From Aquificota bacterium (lineage in GTDB: Bacteria > Thermosulfidibacterota > Thermosulfidibacteria > Thermosulfidibacterales > B14-G1): DNA of 40,672 bases. Position numbers and translations under genes: made by a program. Numbering within the stretch: the stretch's first letter is position 1; every line of letters starts with the position of its first letter. Below, in pieces: positions 1-9,787 of this stretch. The notes under the pieces were generated by a model that ran no database searches, was not told the DNA's origin, and was given only the letters and a program-made list of their open reading frames with translations. The DNA lies in assembly GCA_015486105.1 (NCBI GenBank), contig WFSI01000090.1, positions 1-40,672 of the forward strand, read 5' to 3'.

Positions 1-2054
1 AGGTAATCCTTGTTGATGGAGATGCCATCGCAGGAGGTTAAAAAACCTACATCCTGGGCCTCGTGGGCGCTGGTGGCCACCCGGGCCATGCCTATGGTCT
101 CAAAGGCCCTCCTCAGGTAAGGGAATGGGTCTATCACCACACCCTTAGGCATATCCTGGGGAATGTGGGAGAGATTACGGATGGCAACCTCCTTGCTGCC
201 CCCTCCGGCAGGTATTAAACCAACACCCACCTCCACCAAACCCATATAGGTCTCCGCAGCAGCCCGGATTCGGTGGCAGTGAAGACAGAATTCGCATCCT
301 CCCCCTACGGTGATGCCATGGGGAGCAGCCACCACCGGCTTGTCAAAGTACTTCAGGGACATAGTGGCCTTTTGGAAAGACCTAACCATCCAGTCTATGT
401 CCTCCCACTCCTCGTTCTGGATGGCCATAAGAAGGAGGGCAATATTGGCCCCGGCAGAGAAATGCTCCCCCTGATTGCCAACCACCAAGCCTACATAGTT
501 CTTCTTCACCTCTTCCAAGGAGTCATGAACCATTTGTAGAATACCAGGCCCAATGGCATTCATCTTGGTATGAAACTCTAAACAGGCCACCCCATCTCCC
601 AGGTCTATGAGGGAGGCCTCGGCGTTTTCCGTTATAACCTTCTCGGCCTTTCTCAGATGGGGCAGAATGATTATCCGATGATTGGCCTCTATCTCTCTGT
701 ACTCCTTAGCCTCGAAATCATAGAAGAAACGCCTTACACCTTGATCGCTGACCTTTTCCCTATAAAAGGAGCCAAACCCCTTTTCCACCATCTCCTGAAC
801 CTTGGCAGGTACATCCCACCCTTCCTCCTTTATCCGATCCAGGGACTTTTCCAAGCCTACCAAGTCCCAAATCTCAAAGGGACCTTTTTCCCAGTTAAAT
901 CCCCACCTCATGCTCCGGTCCATATTCACCACATCATCGGAAATCTCAGGAATGCGATTGGCCGAATAGACAAAGAGGGCAACCAAGATTTTAGCAGCAA
1001 ACTGGCTGCCCTTATCTTTGCCAGAGATGAGGGCCTTGAACCTACGGTCCAGCTCATCCTCCTGCTTAGCCATCTCCAGGCTGGGAAAAGAGACCTTCTG
1101 TACAGGGCGATACTCTAAGGTCTTATAATCCAAAACCCAGCGCTCTTTCTTTCCCCTTTCTCCCTTCACCCTCTTGTAGAAACCTTGCTTGGTCTTATCC
1201 CCAAGCCATCCCTTTTTCACCATCTCCTCCAGCCAGTTAGGCGGCTTGAAGATCTCCCTCCATTCGTCGTCAGGGGCATTGTCATAAACATTCTTCGCCA
1301 CGTGATAGAGGATGTCTATGCCCACCATATCCGCTAAACGGAAAGTAGCCATCTTGGGCCTACCCATAGCCTTTCCTGTAAGGGCATCCACCTCCTCAAT
1401 GGTGAGACCCAACTCATCCATCACCTTAAGGGTATACATCATGCCAAAAGCCCCTATGCGGTTGGCTATAAAATTGGGGGTATCCTTAGCATAAACAATG
1501 CCCTTACCCAGTACATCCTCTCCAAACCTGGAGATGAAATTTACAACAGAGGAGTCGGTGTCTCTGGCAGGTATAATCTCCAAAAGCTTCATATACCGGG
1601 GGGGATTGAAGAAATGGGTACCCAGAAAGTGCCTCCTGAAGTCCTCTGAACGACCTTCTGCAATAGCATTAACGGAAATACCCGAAGTATTTGTGGAAAC
1701 GATGGCCCCTGACTTCCGGAATTGATCCACCCTCTCGAAGAGCTGGCGCTTGATATCCAAACGTTCCACCACGGCCTCGATAATCCAGTCCACATCAGCC
1801 AGCTTCCCCATATCGTCTTCTAAATTGCCTACCTTCACCAATCGGGCAGCATCTCTGTGATAAAAAGGAGAGGGTTTAGCCTTCAAAGCCCTATCCAAAC
1901 CCCCTATAGCCAACTTATTCCTATCCTTCTTCCCCCCCTCAGGCACGATATCCATGACGAGAACAGGAATACCCACATTGGCCAGATGAGCAGCAATACC
2001 AGCCCCCATGGTACCCGCCCCTAAAACCGCAGCCTTCTCGATACGCTCCACCAT
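1..2054 (-). CDS. fadN: FadN-type 3-hydroxyacyl-CoA dehydrogenase / enoyl-CoA hydratase, C-terminus cut by window edge
   Basis: Bifunctional beta-oxidation enzyme: hydrates 2-enoyl-CoA and oxidises 3-hydroxyacyl-CoA with NAD+, in the cytoplasm. 684 residues are visible and the reading frame is open to the left edge; the remembered Bacillus subtilis FadN is about 790 residues, so perhaps 100 are missing. The order is dehydrogenase first, hydratase second, as in FadN and opposite to E. coli FadB. Visible motifs: Rossmann loop GAGTMG (residues 12-17), catalytic His147 in GTHFFNP, then a crotonase domain from about 485 with [11 protein letters not shown] near 527-537 and the general-base Glu608 in MGLVE. 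The ATG at 2054 is chosen over the ATG at 2060 because GGAGG lies 7 nt upstream of it; the 2060 start would overlap the regulator stop as ATGA. It is the second gene of the fadR unit, and its family was recognised from memory of FadN. Confidence 0.9.
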   Translation of the reverse strand, partial: MVERIEKAAVLGAGTMGAGIAAHLANVGIPVLVMDIVPEGGKKDRNKLAIGGLDRALKAKPSPFYHRDAARLVKVGNLEDDMGKLADVDWIIEAVVERLDIKRQLFERVDQFRKSGAIVSTNTSGISVNAIAEGRSEDFRRHFLGTHFFNPPRYMKLLEIIPARDTDSSVVNFISRFGEDVLGKGIVYAKDTPNFIANRIGAFGMMYTLKVMDELGLTIEEVDALTGKAMGRPKMATFRLADMVGIDILYHVAKNVYDNAPDDEWREIFKPPNWLEEMVKKGWLGDKTKQGFYKRVKGERGKKERWVLDYKTLEYRPVQKVSFPSLEMAKQEDELDRRFKALISGKDKGSQFAAKILVALFVYSANRIPEISDDVVNMDRSMRWGFNWEKGPFEIWDLVGLEKSLDRIKEEGWDVPAKVQEMVEKGFGSFYREKVSDQGVRRFFYDFEAKEYREIEANHRIIILPHLRKAEKVITENAEASLIDLGDGVACLEFHTKMNAIGPGILQMVHDSLEEVKKNYVGLVVGNQGEHFSAGANIALLLMAIQNEEWEDIDWMVRSFQKATMSLKYFDKPVVAAPHGITVGGGCEFCLHCHRIRAAAETYMGLVEVGVGLIPAGGGSKEVAIRNLSHIPQDMPKGVVIDPFPYLRRAFETIGMARVATSAHEAQDVGFLTSCDGISINKDY

Positions 2055-2056
2055 AT

Positions 2057-2644
2057 TCATCCCTCCTCTTTGATTCCCTGATAAAAGATGAAAAAGACCT
2101 CTCCAGCTAACTCAGGAAGGGGCCTCTTCCTCTTCAACACCCACACCGTAGCCACCTCATCCATCATGCCAAAAAAGGCCTTAGAAGCCACCTTTACGTT
2201 AAGATCACCCCTGAAGACCCCCAGGTTCTTCCCCTCCTCCAAAACCTCTTCGATAAGGTTGAGATAGGACTTCAGCTCGGGGGAAGCCCCGCCCCTCATG
2301 AAGGCACTGCACCCCCTGAGCTCGATCTGAACCACCAAGGCCAAGGAGGGATCCTCGTTGAGATACTCAAAATGATGATCCACTATCATCCTTAGCTTGT
2401 CCTTGGGAGAACTGATCCCCTCAGTGAGGGTTCTCAGGTCCTCCACAAAGGAGCCCATTTTTCTGGAAAAGACCGACAGAAGAAGATGATCCTTATTTTT
2501 AAAGTAGAGATAAATGGTGCCCTCGGCCACCCCTGCCTCCTTGGCCACATCACTGATTCGGGAGTGGTGAAAACCCTTCTCAGCAAAGACCCGGATGGCA
2601 GCGTTCAATATAGCCTCCCGCTTTTCCTCCTTCTTTCCCCCCAT
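2057..2644 (-). CDS. fadR: TetR-family fatty-acid degradation regulator (FadR/YsiA type)
   Basis: Dimeric TetR-family repressor of 195 residues. The N-terminal helix-turn-helix (about residues 28-50) contains [14 protein letters not shown], nearly the same as in B. subtilis FadR (YsiA). The C-terminal ligand domain also resembles that family along its length (segments [30 protein letters not shown]). The known relative represses beta-oxidation genes and is released by long-chain acyl-CoA; the same is inferred here from the fadN-like gene 2 nt downstream. The ATG at 2644 is preferred because GGAGGGGAGG sits just upstream; in-frame ATGs at 2656 and 2671 lack a good ribosome site, and 2671 would fall inside the operator. 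A well-matched operator overlaps its own promoter, so autorepression is likely. Note that this is unrelated to E. coli FadR (GntR family). Confidence 0.88.
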   Translation of the reverse strand: MGGKKEEKREAILNAAIRVFAEKGFHHSRISDVAKEAGVAEGTIYLYFKNKDHLLLSVFSRKMGSFVEDLRTLTEGISSPKDKLRMIVDHHFEYLNEDPSLALVVQIELRGCSAFMRGGASPELKSYLNLIEEVLEEGKNLGVFRGDLNVKVASKAFFGMMDEVATVWVLKRKRPLPELAGEVFFIFYQGIKEEG

Positions 2645-2660
2645 CCTCCCCTCCATTATA

Positions 2661-2678
2661 TGAATGAACACTCACTCA
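2661..2678 (-). promoter_or_regulatory. FadR-type operator
   Basis: 18-bp interrupted palindrome TGAATGA-N4-TCACTCA (read on the + strand). The two 7-bp arms pair at six of seven positions. The published B. subtilis FadR consensus, from memory, is TGAATGA-N4-TCATTCA, the same arms and the same 4-bp spacer, with one mismatch. It lies directly downstream of the -10 box and upstream of the regulator start, where a bound repressor would block initiation. Confidence 0.8.
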
Positions 2679-2707
2679 TTAATACGGGAAGAAGTATGAA
2701 AAGTCAA
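2679..2707 (-). promoter_or_regulatory. Sigma70-type promoter of the fadR-fadN unit
   Basis: On the minus strand a -35 box TTGACT (2707-2702, five of six consensus bases) is followed by a 17-nt spacer and a -10 box TATTAA (2684-2679, four of six). The operator begins at the very next base. Spacing and position relative to the regulator gene are ideal. The transcription start itself is not determined. Confidence 0.72.
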
Positions 2708-2763
2708 GAGAGTTATAGCCCGGAACTTACGCTGGAATGGACTCCAAGAGTAGGAAGCCACCC

Positions 2764-2832
2764 TTAATGCCACAACCCCCGTAAGCCTTTATCCATACTG
2801 GCGCGATACTTTTTAAAATGCTCGCCCACCAT
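2764..2832 (-). CDS. Possible 22-codon ORF coupled to ybeY
   Basis: The ybeY stop shares one base with an ATG (TGATG), opening a 22-codon frame (MVGEHFKKYRASM..., ending GLWH) that stops with TAA at 2764. Such stop-start overlaps often mark translational coupling, and the peptide is basic with an aromatic end. There is no separate strong ribosome site, no recognised family, and the frame is short enough to be chance. The rest of the 187-nt spacer up to the fadR start holds the fadR promoter and operator; no convincing terminator for the large operon is visible in it. Confidence 0.25.
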   Translation of the reverse strand: MVGEHFKKYRASMDKGLRGLWH

Positions 2833-3278
2833 CAGGATCCCCTGTTAAGGGGAGAAAGGAAACCTCTTTCCCCCAAACCCATAAGGATCTTTGCCTGTAG
2901 CTCTTCCATCTCCTTTGCCTCTAATGGAGAATAATCCCGATAACCCAAGAGGTGAAGTACTCCATGAATCACCAGCAAATATAGCTCTCTTTCCAGGGTA
3001 GAACCAAAACGGGGAGCCTGTTCTCTGGCCCTCTCCACAGATATGATTATATCTCCTAAATATTCCCCATCCCCCGGGAAAGCCAACACGTCGGTGCAGG
3101 CATCCTCCCCCCTAAACCTGTGGTTGTACCCTTTGATGGTTCCATCATCCACCAGAACCAGTGTTAAGGAATTCCTTTTGGGATCCCCACCCATATACCT
3201 CAGGGTCTCCCGAGCCACCCTTCCCATGAGCCGTTTAGGAACCTTGATCTTTTGCTGGTTCAGGATGGAAACCCCCAT
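2832..3278 (-). CDS. ybeY: YbeY endoribonuclease / rRNA maturation factor
   Basis: Single-strand endoribonuclease involved in 16S rRNA 3'-end maturation and 70S quality control. 148 residues, normal length. The conserved TDVLAFP (62-68) and LGDIIIS (74-80) strands are present. The zinc motif reads HGVLHLLGYRDY: His105 and His109 are kept, but the usual third ligand histidine (HGxLHLxGYDH) is Asp115, and the preceding Asp is Arg114. Asp can bind zinc, so activity may persist. The start is the ATG at 3278 behind GGGAGGAAAAGG; a TTG at 3305 would add nine residues but lacks a site. The gene overlaps the end of the upstream HD-protein gene by 44 nt, so translation is probably coupled. The phoH-HD-ybeY order is a common bacterial arrangement. 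Confidence 0.93.
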   Translation of the reverse strand: MGVSILNQQKIKVPKRLMGRVARETLRYMGGDPKRNSLTLVLVDDGTIKGYNHRFRGEDACTDVLAFPGDGEYLGDIIISVERAREQAPRFGSTLERELYLLVIHGVLHLLGYRDYSPLEAKEMEELQAKILMGLGERGFLSPLNRGS

Positions 3279-5511
3279 CCTTTTCCTCCCTTTCAGGATA
3301 TTCAATCCTTTTATGATAAATGGCCGTAAGAATCCGGCTAAAGACTTCCATAACCCTATAGATATCTCTCAGGGTAAGCTCACACTCCTCCAACTGACCA
3401 TCCAGGAAGATGCTAGTGACGATCTCTTTAACCAGATTCCTGATCCTCGACGGGGATGGTTCTTCCAAGCTTCTGGCCGCTGCCTCCACTGAATCAGCCA
3501 TCATAACTATGGCCGCCTCTTTGGTTCGGGGCTTGGGTCCAGGATACCTATAGTCCTCCTCCTCCACATCCCCGTTCTTAATAGTCTCTTTAGCCTTATG
3601 ATAGAAGTAATAGATAAGGCTGGTGCCATGGTGCTGCTGGATGATATCCCTGATGGCCTTGGGGAGCCTGTACTCCCAAGCCAACTCCACCCCATCCTTC
3701 ACATGGGAAATGAGGACGAGACGGCTCATGGATGGGGCCAGCTTGTCATGGCGGCTCACCCCTTCAGTGTTCTCTATAAAGTATTCAGGATTCTTCAGCT
3801 TCCCTATGTCATGATAGTAGGCCCCCGCCTTAGCCAAAACGGGATTGGCATCTACAACCCGGGCTGCAGCTTCAGCCAATGTAGCCACATCCACAGAATG
3901 GTTATAGGTACCAGGGGCCTTCTCCAAGAGTTCTCTCATAAGGGGATGGTCCAGGTTTATGAAAGAGAGGAGCTTGATATCCGTCACCACCCCAAAGATC
4001 AACTCTGTGATGGGAACGGCAGCCAAGACCAAGAAAAGGGAAAGGAGGGAAGAGATGATCAAAGCCACACCCTCCAGAAGGGGAGAAAAACCCCAGGGAT
4101 AACCCCTCATCAACAGAAAAGCCCCTTCCAAGACAATGGAAACCAGAAGGGCCATACCTATCCCTATAACCACCGCCTTCTCTCCCTTGCCCTTCCTGAT
4201 AGCATAAGCCCCGGCAGTAGAAACCGCCAAAAAGGTGACCAAAAGTATAGGATTTAAACCGGATAGAAAGGCCATGCAACCTGTTAAGGCCAGGATTAAA
4301 ACCAAAGATGGTAAAAAGTGAAAGAGGAAAGCCATAAAAACCCCAGGGAAGGCCCAAGGCATGGCCTGCATGGTGTTGGCATTCCCCATCCAAGAAAAGA
4401 GAAGGGGCATCCTATTGCTGATCATGAAAAAGAAACGGACCATAACCATAAAACCCACCAATAGACAGAGGAAGAGACGATAAGAGACATGGGGCTCAGC
4501 CCTTCCCTTATAGACCCTGAACCAACATAAAGTAGAGATGTATAGGAGAAGAATGATCCCCAAAAAGTGGCCAAGGACAGGTAAAAGAAAACTGCTCTTA
4601 GCCTCCCCATGGGCCGCCTCCAGCAACAAAGCGACTTTAGGGGTTACCCTCCTACCTTTACCAATAATCACCTCTCCCTTTCCCACCCTAATAATCACAG
4701 GTTTAACCTTTTCCTGGGCCTTCTTAAGTCTCTCCTGAGTAACCCCCTGATTGTAGAAAAAGTCAGGCTTAGCCAAATGGGAGAGGAGAATAATGACAGC
4801 CCTCCTCAATGAACCCATTCTGTAAGGCAGCTTCTCCACCACTAAGCGCCTTATCAGAACCCCCACCTCAGAAAGGGAATAGATACGCTCCACGCCCCGA
4901 CTGACAAACTCTTTGGAGAGCTGGGTATCTCTAACCTTAAATCCTCCAATCAAAGTCTGAAGATCTATAGGAGTACCAGAAGGCAAAATCCAATACTCAC
5001 CCAGCTTAAAAAGAAGGGATGTGATGGCATCCTCCACCCAAGGGGCATATTTGTACCGTCTAAAGGTCCTCACCGCATCCTCAGGAAGATCCACCCCCAG
5101 CATCTCCTTGAACTTGCCCAGGTCCTTCTCCACATTGCTCTCTTCAAAAGAAACCCGAAGCTCAGAGAAAAGGGTGGCAATCTTATCCGACGTACGGGAG
5201 ATCCAGCGTGTGTCCAAATCAAAGACCGGCTTCACCCTTTCCTTGGCCCGTTCCAAGAGGAAACGAGTAGCCTCTTTGTCCACAACCTCAATATTTCCAG
5301 GAGCCCGCACCTCAACCTGGGCTATCTGACCCACCCTATACATGGGGATACCCGTGATTGGCCAGGGCAAAACCAAAAGCGTCACCGCCAGGGAAGCCAA
5401 AAAGAACAAGAAGAAATCGAGCTTAGAAGGAAAAGCCTTAATTATCTGCAGTGGGCTCCAGGGCCTCTCGGGGATCCCCGTTTTTCTTGGAATGCCTTTC
5501 GTATTCTTCAT
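3235..5511 (-). CDS. pgpH: 7TM-HD phosphodiesterase, PgpH family (probable c-di-AMP hydrolase)
   Basis: Large membrane protein of 758 residues. A first membrane segment (about 32-50) is followed by a long extracytoplasmic 7TMR-HDED region (about 55-305), a block of about seven membrane segments (307-505) and a cytoplasmic HD domain (515-740). All metal ligands expected from Listeria PgpH can be placed: His538, His567-Asp568 (HDIGK), His603, His627-His628 and Asp673. Family members characterised in Gram-positives hydrolyse c-di-AMP; that substrate is inferred here, since no diadenylate cyclase lies in the window. The ATG at 5511 gives a 74-nt overlap with phoH and has only a weak ribosome site (AAAGG); no better in-frame start precedes the first membrane segment. 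The 3' end overlaps ybeY by 44 nt. Confidence 0.9.
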   Translation of the reverse strand: MKNTKGIPRKTGIPERPWSPLQIIKAFPSKLDFFLFFLASLAVTLLVLPWPITGIPMYRVGQIAQVEVRAPGNIEVVDKEATRFLLERAKERVKPVFDLDTRWISRTSDKIATLFSELRVSFEESNVEKDLGKFKEMLGVDLPEDAVRTFRRYKYAPWVEDAITSLLFKLGEYWILPSGTPIDLQTLIGGFKVRDTQLSKEFVSRGVERIYSLSEVGVLIRRLVVEKLPYRMGSLRRAVIILLSHLAKPDFFYNQGVTQERLKKAQEKVKPVIIRVGKGEVIIGKGRRVTPKVALLLEAAHGEAKSSFLLPVLGHFLGIILLLYISTLCWFRVYKGRAEPHVSYRLFLCLLVGFMVMVRFFFMISNRMPLLFSWMGNANTMQAMPWAFPGVFMAFLFHFLPSLVLILALTGCMAFLSGLNPILLVTFLAVSTAGAYAIRKGKGEKAVVIGIGMALLVSIVLEGAFLLMRGYPWGFSPLLEGVALIISSLLSLFLVLAAVPITELIFGVVTDIKLLSFINLDHPLMRELLEKAPGTYNHSVDVATLAEAAARVVDANPVLAKAGAYYHDIGKLKNPEYFIENTEGVSRHDKLAPSMSRLVLISHVKDGVELAWEYRLPKAIRDIIQQHHGTSLIYYFYHKAKETIKNGDVEEEDYRYPGPKPRTKEAAIVMMADSVEAAARSLEEPSPSRIRNLVKEIVTSIFLDGQLEECELTLRDIYRVMEVFSRILTAIYHKRIEYPEREEKDGGFHPEPAKDQGS

Positions 5512-6448
5512 AAGCCTTTATAATGGACTGGACCAGGGGATGTCTTACCACATCCTTCTCAGTAAAATGTACGAATTTCACCCCCTCTACCCCTTTTAAT
5601 ACCCCTTCAGACTCCACTAATCCTGAGACCTTCTCCTTAGGCAAATCAATCTGGGTTACATCCCCAGTGATGACAGCCTTGGAGTTGAAGCCCAGACGAG
5701 TAAGAAACATCTTCATCTGTTCCGACGTGGTGTTCTGGGCTTCATCCAGGATGACGAAAGAGTTGTTCAGAGTCCTCCCCCTCATGAAGGCCAAGGGGGC
5801 CACCTCTATGATGCCCTTATGGAGAAAGTGTTCCGCCTTACTCCAGTCCACCATATCATACAAGGCATCATAAAGGGGCCTCAAATAAGGATTTACCTTC
5901 TCCAAAATATCCCCTGGAAGGAAACCCAACTTCTCTCCTGCCTCCACAGCAGGTCGGGCGAGAATGATCCTGTCCACCTCCCTCCTCAAAAGATAAGAAA
6001 CAGCCATGGCCATAGCCAAATAGGTCTTACCGGTACCCGCTGGGCCTATGGCAAAAACCATATCATAATCGGCAATAGCCTCCAGATACACCTTCTGCTG
6101 AAGGCTCTTGGGAGTAATAACCTTCTTTTTGGATGGGATGTAAACCCCTTGGGAAAAGACCTCTCTCACCCTTTCTCCTTCCCTGTTCATCACCATGCGC
6201 ATGGTGAACTCTAGATCCTTTTTCCCCAGAACGAATCCCCGGTTGGCCAACTCCAAGAGCTGATGGAAAAGGGTGTCTACCCTCTCCAAGGCCTCTCCCG
6301 GCCCCTCAACCTGGACCTTTTCACCCCTAGCCTTGATCCTAACACCAAAGGCCTCTTCCACAATGCGCATATGCTCCTCCTTTTCACCAAAGAAGGAACG
6401 CCAGGCCTCCTCATCCTTGAAACTAAGATCAAGGGTTCTCTTGCTCAT
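5438..6448 (-). CDS. phoH: PhoH-like ATPase
   Basis: Cytoplasmic P-loop NTPase of the PhoH family, 336 residues. The N-terminal part (1-110) resembles the KH-like extension found in PhoH/YbeZ proteins; the ATPase domain carries Walker A GPAGTGKT (135-142), Walker B FVILDEAQ (231-238) and a conserved TGD segment near 260. YbeZ-type proteins act with YbeY in RNA metabolism, and the nearby ybeY fits that. The ATG overlaps the rph stop as ATGA, a coupled arrangement, and the 3' end overlaps the HD-protein gene by 74 nt. Its exact biochemical role is not settled in the family. Confidence 0.93.
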   Translation of the reverse strand: MSKRTLDLSFKDEEAWRSFFGEKEEHMRIVEEAFGVRIKARGEKVQVEGPGEALERVDTLFHQLLELANRGFVLGKKDLEFTMRMVMNREGERVREVFSQGVYIPSKKKVITPKSLQQKVYLEAIADYDMVFAIGPAGTGKTYLAMAMAVSYLLRREVDRIILARPAVEAGEKLGFLPGDILEKVNPYLRPLYDALYDMVDWSKAEHFLHKGIIEVAPLAFMRGRTLNNSFVILDEAQNTTSEQMKMFLTRLGFNSKAVITGDVTQIDLPKEKVSGLVESEGVLKGVEGVKFVHFTEKDVVRHPLVQSIIKAYEEYERHSKKNGDPREALEPTADN

Positions 6449-7173
6449 ACCTCTCCCACTATACGCCTCTGAAATTCAACCAACTCTCCAATACCCTTTT
6501 GAGCCAAAGCCAACATCTCGTCCAGGGCCTCCCGACTAAATGGAGAGTGCTCAGCCGTTCCCTGGATCTCTACAAAGGACCCTCTCCCTGTCATCACCAC
6601 ATTCATATCCACCTCTGCCTCAGAATCCTCCTCATAGTTGAGATCCAAGATAGGGACCCCTTTATATATACCCACACTAACAGCAGCCAGAAAGTCCTTT
6701 GCCGGTCTCCCCTTCATAGCCCCCGTTTTACGCAGATATTCCAAGGCATCGTAGAGAGCCACGAAGGCCCCCGTTATGGAAGCCGTCCTGGTCCCTCCAT
6801 CAGCCTGAAGGACATCACAATCAATCCAAAGTGTCCTCTCTCCCAAGGCCCTGAGATCAACCACAGCTCTGAGGCTTCTACCTATGAGGCGCTGGATCTC
6901 CAAGCTCCTTCCCGAAGGCCTCCCCCGGGTAACCTCTCTCATGGTTCTCGTATGAGTAGAACGAGGTAGCATGGAGTATTCCGCCGTTATCCAACCTTGA
7001 CCCATACCCTTTAAAAAAGGAGGCACCTTCTCCTCCACTGAGGCGGTACACAATACTCTGGTATCCCCCACCTCTATAAGGACCGAGCCCTCAGCATGCT
7101 TTATATACCCCCTAACGAGCCTTACCTTCCTCATCTTGTCAGGAAGGCGCCCGTTTCTCCTCACCAGACTCAT
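6445..7173 (-). CDS. rph: Ribonuclease PH
   Basis: Phosphorolytic 3'-5' exoribonuclease that trims tRNA 3' ends; works as a hexameric ring in the cytoplasm. 242 residues, normal length. Visible family signatures: [37 protein letters not shown] (phosphate-binding region) and the late [13 protein letters not shown]. The start ATG overlaps the accD stop (ATGA), and the stop overlaps the phoH ATG in the same way, so all three are translationally coupled. Together with phoH and ybeY it makes a small RNA-processing set. Confidence 0.96.
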   Translation of the reverse strand: MSLVRRNGRLPDKMRKVRLVRGYIKHAEGSVLIEVGDTRVLCTASVEEKVPPFLKGMGQGWITAEYSMLPRSTHTRTMREVTRGRPSGRSLEIQRLIGRSLRAVVDLRALGERTLWIDCDVLQADGGTRTASITGAFVALYDALEYLRKTGAMKGRPAKDFLAAVSVGIYKGVPILDLNYEEDSEAEVDMNVVMTGRGSFVEIQGTAEHSPFSREALDEMLALAQKGIGELVEFQRRIVGEV

Positions 7174-8027
7174 AGTCTTCTCCTGTCATCGAATAGGGAA
7201 ACTATCCTCTCTAAGGTAGACTTCAAGGCCTTCCTGTCCACCACCATGTCCACAAGACCATGATCCACAAGAAACTCGGCCCGCTGGAATCCCGAAGGGA
7301 GTTGCTGCCTGATAGTCTGCTCAATCACCCTGGGCCCGGCAAAGCCTATAAGGGCCCTTGGCTCCGAGATCACCACATCCCCTAAAAGGGCAAAACTGGC
7401 AGATACCCCTCCCGTAGTAGGATCAGTGAGCACCGAAATGAAAGGGATACCTGCCTCGGAGAGACTGGTGAGGGCAGCACAGGTTTTGCCCATCTGCATG
7501 AGGGAGAGAATAGACTCCTGCATCCTGGCTCCCCCTGAGGAAGAGACAATGATAAGGGGAACATCCCTATCCCGAGCCCTTTCCACAGCCCTGGTGATCT
7601 TCTCTCCCACCACTGAGCCCATGCTCCCCCCCAAGAAACCAAACTCAAACACTACCAACTCCACAGGAAACCCCCCAATACAGGCCCCACCGCAAACAAC
7701 AGCATCTTTCATCCCTGTCTTACGCTGGGCCTCTTTGAGACGATCCACATACTTCTTGGAATCCTTGAACTTCAATGGATCCCTGGGTGTCAAAGACTTA
7801 TCCTGTTCCTTAAAGGTGCCCCTGTCTACCAGAAGCTCTATCCTTTCTCGGGCAGAGATACGAAAATGATAGTTGCACTTAGGACATACCTTGAGATTCC
7901 TCTCCACCTCTTCCTTATATACCATCTCCTTACAGTTATCGCACTTCACCCACAGACCCTTAGGGGTCTTCTGGCGGGATTCTTTCACTTTACTGAAAGG
8001 GCTCTTCTTAAACCATAGCTGGACCAA
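7170..8027 (-). CDS. accD: Acetyl-CoA carboxylase carboxyltransferase subunit beta
   Basis: Beta subunit of the carboxyltransferase that makes malonyl-CoA, the first committed step of fatty-acid synthesis; works with AccA in the cytoplasm. 285 residues. The N-terminal zinc ribbon is intact (Cys29, Cys32, Cys48, Cys51), followed by the crotonase-fold domain with [21 protein letters not shown] and [10 protein letters not shown] oxyanion segments. The start is a TTG 3 nt after trmFO, with only a GGGG stretch upstream; no ATG or GTG is available near the expected N-terminus, so the start is the least certain part. Its place between a tRNA methyltransferase and RNase PH genes puts membrane-lipid supply in the same transcript as translation genes. 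Confidence 0.94.
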   Translation of the reverse strand: MVQLWFKKSPFSKVKESRQKTPKGLWVKCDNCKEMVYKEEVERNLKVCPKCNYHFRISARERIELLVDRGTFKEQDKSLTPRDPLKFKDSKKYVDRLKEAQRKTGMKDAVVCGGACIGGFPVELVVFEFGFLGGSMGSVVGEKITRAVERARDRDVPLIIVSSSGGARMQESILSLMQMGKTCAALTSLSEAGIPFISVLTDPTTGGVSASFALLGDVVISEPRALIGFAGPRVIEQTIRQQLPSGFQRAEFLVDHGLVDMVVDRKALKSTLERIVSLFDDRRRL

Positions 8028-8030
8028 AGC

Positions 8031-9389
8031 TCATTTCCCCCTCTCTCGCGAAACAGGTAAAACACCCTCCCGGGTATGGAACACCCCTTCCCCTTCCAGC
8101 CAAAGTGCTAAGTCCTCTAAAGCCCTTCTGCTATAAGCCTCCTTCCTCTCCCTCCTCCTCCTGGGAGGATCAGAAAGGGGAGGCAAAAGACCAAAGTTAG
8201 CATTCATAGGCTGAAAGACATCTGAATCACAGGTAACAACATACCTCACCAAAGCCCCCAGCATAGCAGTAGGAGGGGGCACCAAAGGGGCATCCCCTTT
8301 CACCCACCTGGCCCCATTGATCCCTGCCAATATCCCCGTGGCTGCTGATTCCATATAACCCTCCACCCCCGTCAACTGTCCCGCAAAGAAAAGGCCATCA
8401 TGTCCCTTCATATCCAAGGAAGGCTTCAGGAATCGAGGACTATTGATGTAGGTGTTCCTGTGAATGGAGCCATAGCGAGCAAACTCCGCTTCCCTAAGGG
8501 CAGGAATGAGACGAAATACCCTCTTTTGTTCAGGCCATTTCAGACGGGTTTGAAAGCCCACCATGTTCCAAAGGGTTCCTTCCCTATTCTCCCTCCTCAA
8601 CTGGACAACGGCATAGGGCCTCTTACCATCCCTGGGGTCCCGCAAGCCCACAGGCTTCATGGGACCATAGAGAAGGGTCTCCTTACCCTGATCCCCCATC
8701 TCCTCAACAGGCATACACCCAGAAAAGAACACAGGATCCTCAAAAGGTCTGAGAGGCACCCTTTCTGCCTTCACAAGGGCCTCGTAAAAGAGTTCGTATT
8801 CCTCCTGCGCCATGGGACAGTTCAAATAGTCCTCTTCCCCTCCTTTACCGTATCGAGAGGCAAAAAAAGCATTAGAGTAATCTATAGAATCTCCTGTAAC
8901 GATGGGAGAAATAGCATCATAAAAGTAAAGGTGGCCTTCCCCCAAAAGATCTGCAAGGGCCTGGGCAAAGGTAGGAGAGGTAAGGGGACCAGTAGCCACT
9001 ATCAAGGGCCTGAAAGAGGGCAACTCTTCCACTTCCTCCCTCACTACCTGGATAAAAGGATGCTCCTCCACCTTTCTGGTGATCTCCCGGGCAAAGGCCT
9101 CTCTGTCCACTGCCAAGGCACCACCTGCAGGCACCTTCACCCCTTTAGCCACTTGGAGCAATAAGGACCCTAAGAGATCCATCTCCCCTTTCAGAAGTCC
9201 AGAAGCCGTATCTAGATCTTGGGATTTAAGGGAGTTGGAACACACCAACTCCGCCAAGTAAGAGGTCCTATGGGCAGGGGTAAAAGAGAGGGGCCTCATC
9301 TCCAAAAGTCTCACCCTGCAACCCTGCCTAGCAGCCTGCCATGCTGCCTCACAGCCAGCGAGACCGCCTCCAATAATAAGAATGTCCAT
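8031..9389 (-). CDS. trmFO: TrmFO, folate/FAD-dependent tRNA m5U54 methyltransferase
   Basis: Methylates U54 of the tRNA T-loop using methylenetetrahydrofolate and FAD. 452 residues, normal length. The N-terminal FAD fold has GGGLAG (7-12) followed by the MRP signature, and both functional cysteines of the Bacillus enzyme can be aligned: Cys50 in LVCSNSLKS and Cys225 in FFSGCMP. The C-terminal FAD segment [12 protein letters not shown] is present. The ATG lies 11 nt after rplQ; the nearest purine-rich site (AGGAG) is about 16 nt upstream, so initiation may rely on coupling. The folate-dependent enzyme replaces the SAM-dependent TrmA in Firmicutes, many deltaproteobacteria and others. Confidence 0.96.
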   Translation of the reverse strand: MDILIIGGGLAGCEAAWQAARQGCRVRLLEMRPLSFTPAHRTSYLAELVCSNSLKSQDLDTASGLLKGEMDLLGSLLLQVAKGVKVPAGGALAVDREAFAREITRKVEEHPFIQVVREEVEELPSFRPLIVATGPLTSPTFAQALADLLGEGHLYFYDAISPIVTGDSIDYSNAFFASRYGKGGEEDYLNCPMAQEEYELFYEALVKAERVPLRPFEDPVFFSGCMPVEEMGDQGKETLLYGPMKPVGLRDPRDGKRPYAVVQLRRENREGTLWNMVGFQTRLKWPEQKRVFRLIPALREAEFARYGSIHRNTYINSPRFLKPSLDMKGHDGLFFAGQLTGVEGYMESAATGILAGINGARWVKGDAPLVPPPTAMLGALVRYVVTCDSDVFQPMNANFGLLPPLSDPPRRRRERKEAYSRRALEDLALWLEGEGVFHTREGVLPVSRERGK

Positions 9390-9400
9390 AAAAATCTGGA

Positions 9401-9787
9401 CTACTCTCCTTCGGGGGGAGCCTCCCTCACAGGGGTATCCACCATCTCTACCAAGGCTATAGAGGCGCTGTCCCCCCGTCTATAGCCCAGCTTTAGAATT
9501 CGGACATACCCTCCTGTTCGGTCCCTATACCTCTCCGCCAGCTCAGTAAATAATTTGTGAACCACCCCTTTATCCCTTATAACAGCCAAGGCCTGCCTCC
9601 TGGCAGCCAGATCCCCTCGTTTTGCCAAGGTGATCATCTTATCTGCCATAGGCTTAAGGGCTTTGGCCTTGGGTAAGGTGGTTTTTATACGCCCATGGCG
9701 GAGGAGGTCCGTCACTTGGTTCCTCAACATGGCCTTACGGTGGGCCGCCGTCCTTCCTAATTTGGGAACCCTTTTACCATGCCTCAT
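9401..9787 (-). CDS. rplQ: Ribosomal protein L17
   Basis: Large-subunit protein bL17, 128 residues, sitting near the peptide exit tunnel. The N-terminus [17 protein letters not shown] and the core RKAMLRNQ / HGRIKTT are diagnostic. The C-terminal tail ([10 protein letters not shown]) is slightly acidic. Its ATG shares one base with the rpoA stop (TAATG), so it is the last, coupled gene of the alpha operon proper; trmFO follows after 11 nt, with no terminator seen. Confidence 0.97.
   Translation of the reverse strand: MRHGKRVPKLGRTAAHRKAMLRNQVTDLLRHGRIKTTLPKAKALKPMADKMITLAKRGDLAARRQALAVIRDKGVVHKLFTELAERYRDRTGGYVRILKLGYRRGDSASIALVEMVDTPVREAPPEGE

Noticed and set aside
273-1725. Several + strand open frames at the left edge
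   Set aside because: The minus strand has one continuous 684-codon frame here, matching FadN along its length; the + frames are its shadows.
2708-2831. Terminator for the large operon downstream of ybeY
   Set aside because: I looked for a stem followed by T residues and found none; termination may be Rho-dependent or read through into the fadR unit.
8400-9164. 254-codon + strand frame
   Set aside because: Antisense to trmFO, whose FAD motif and both functional cysteines are intact.
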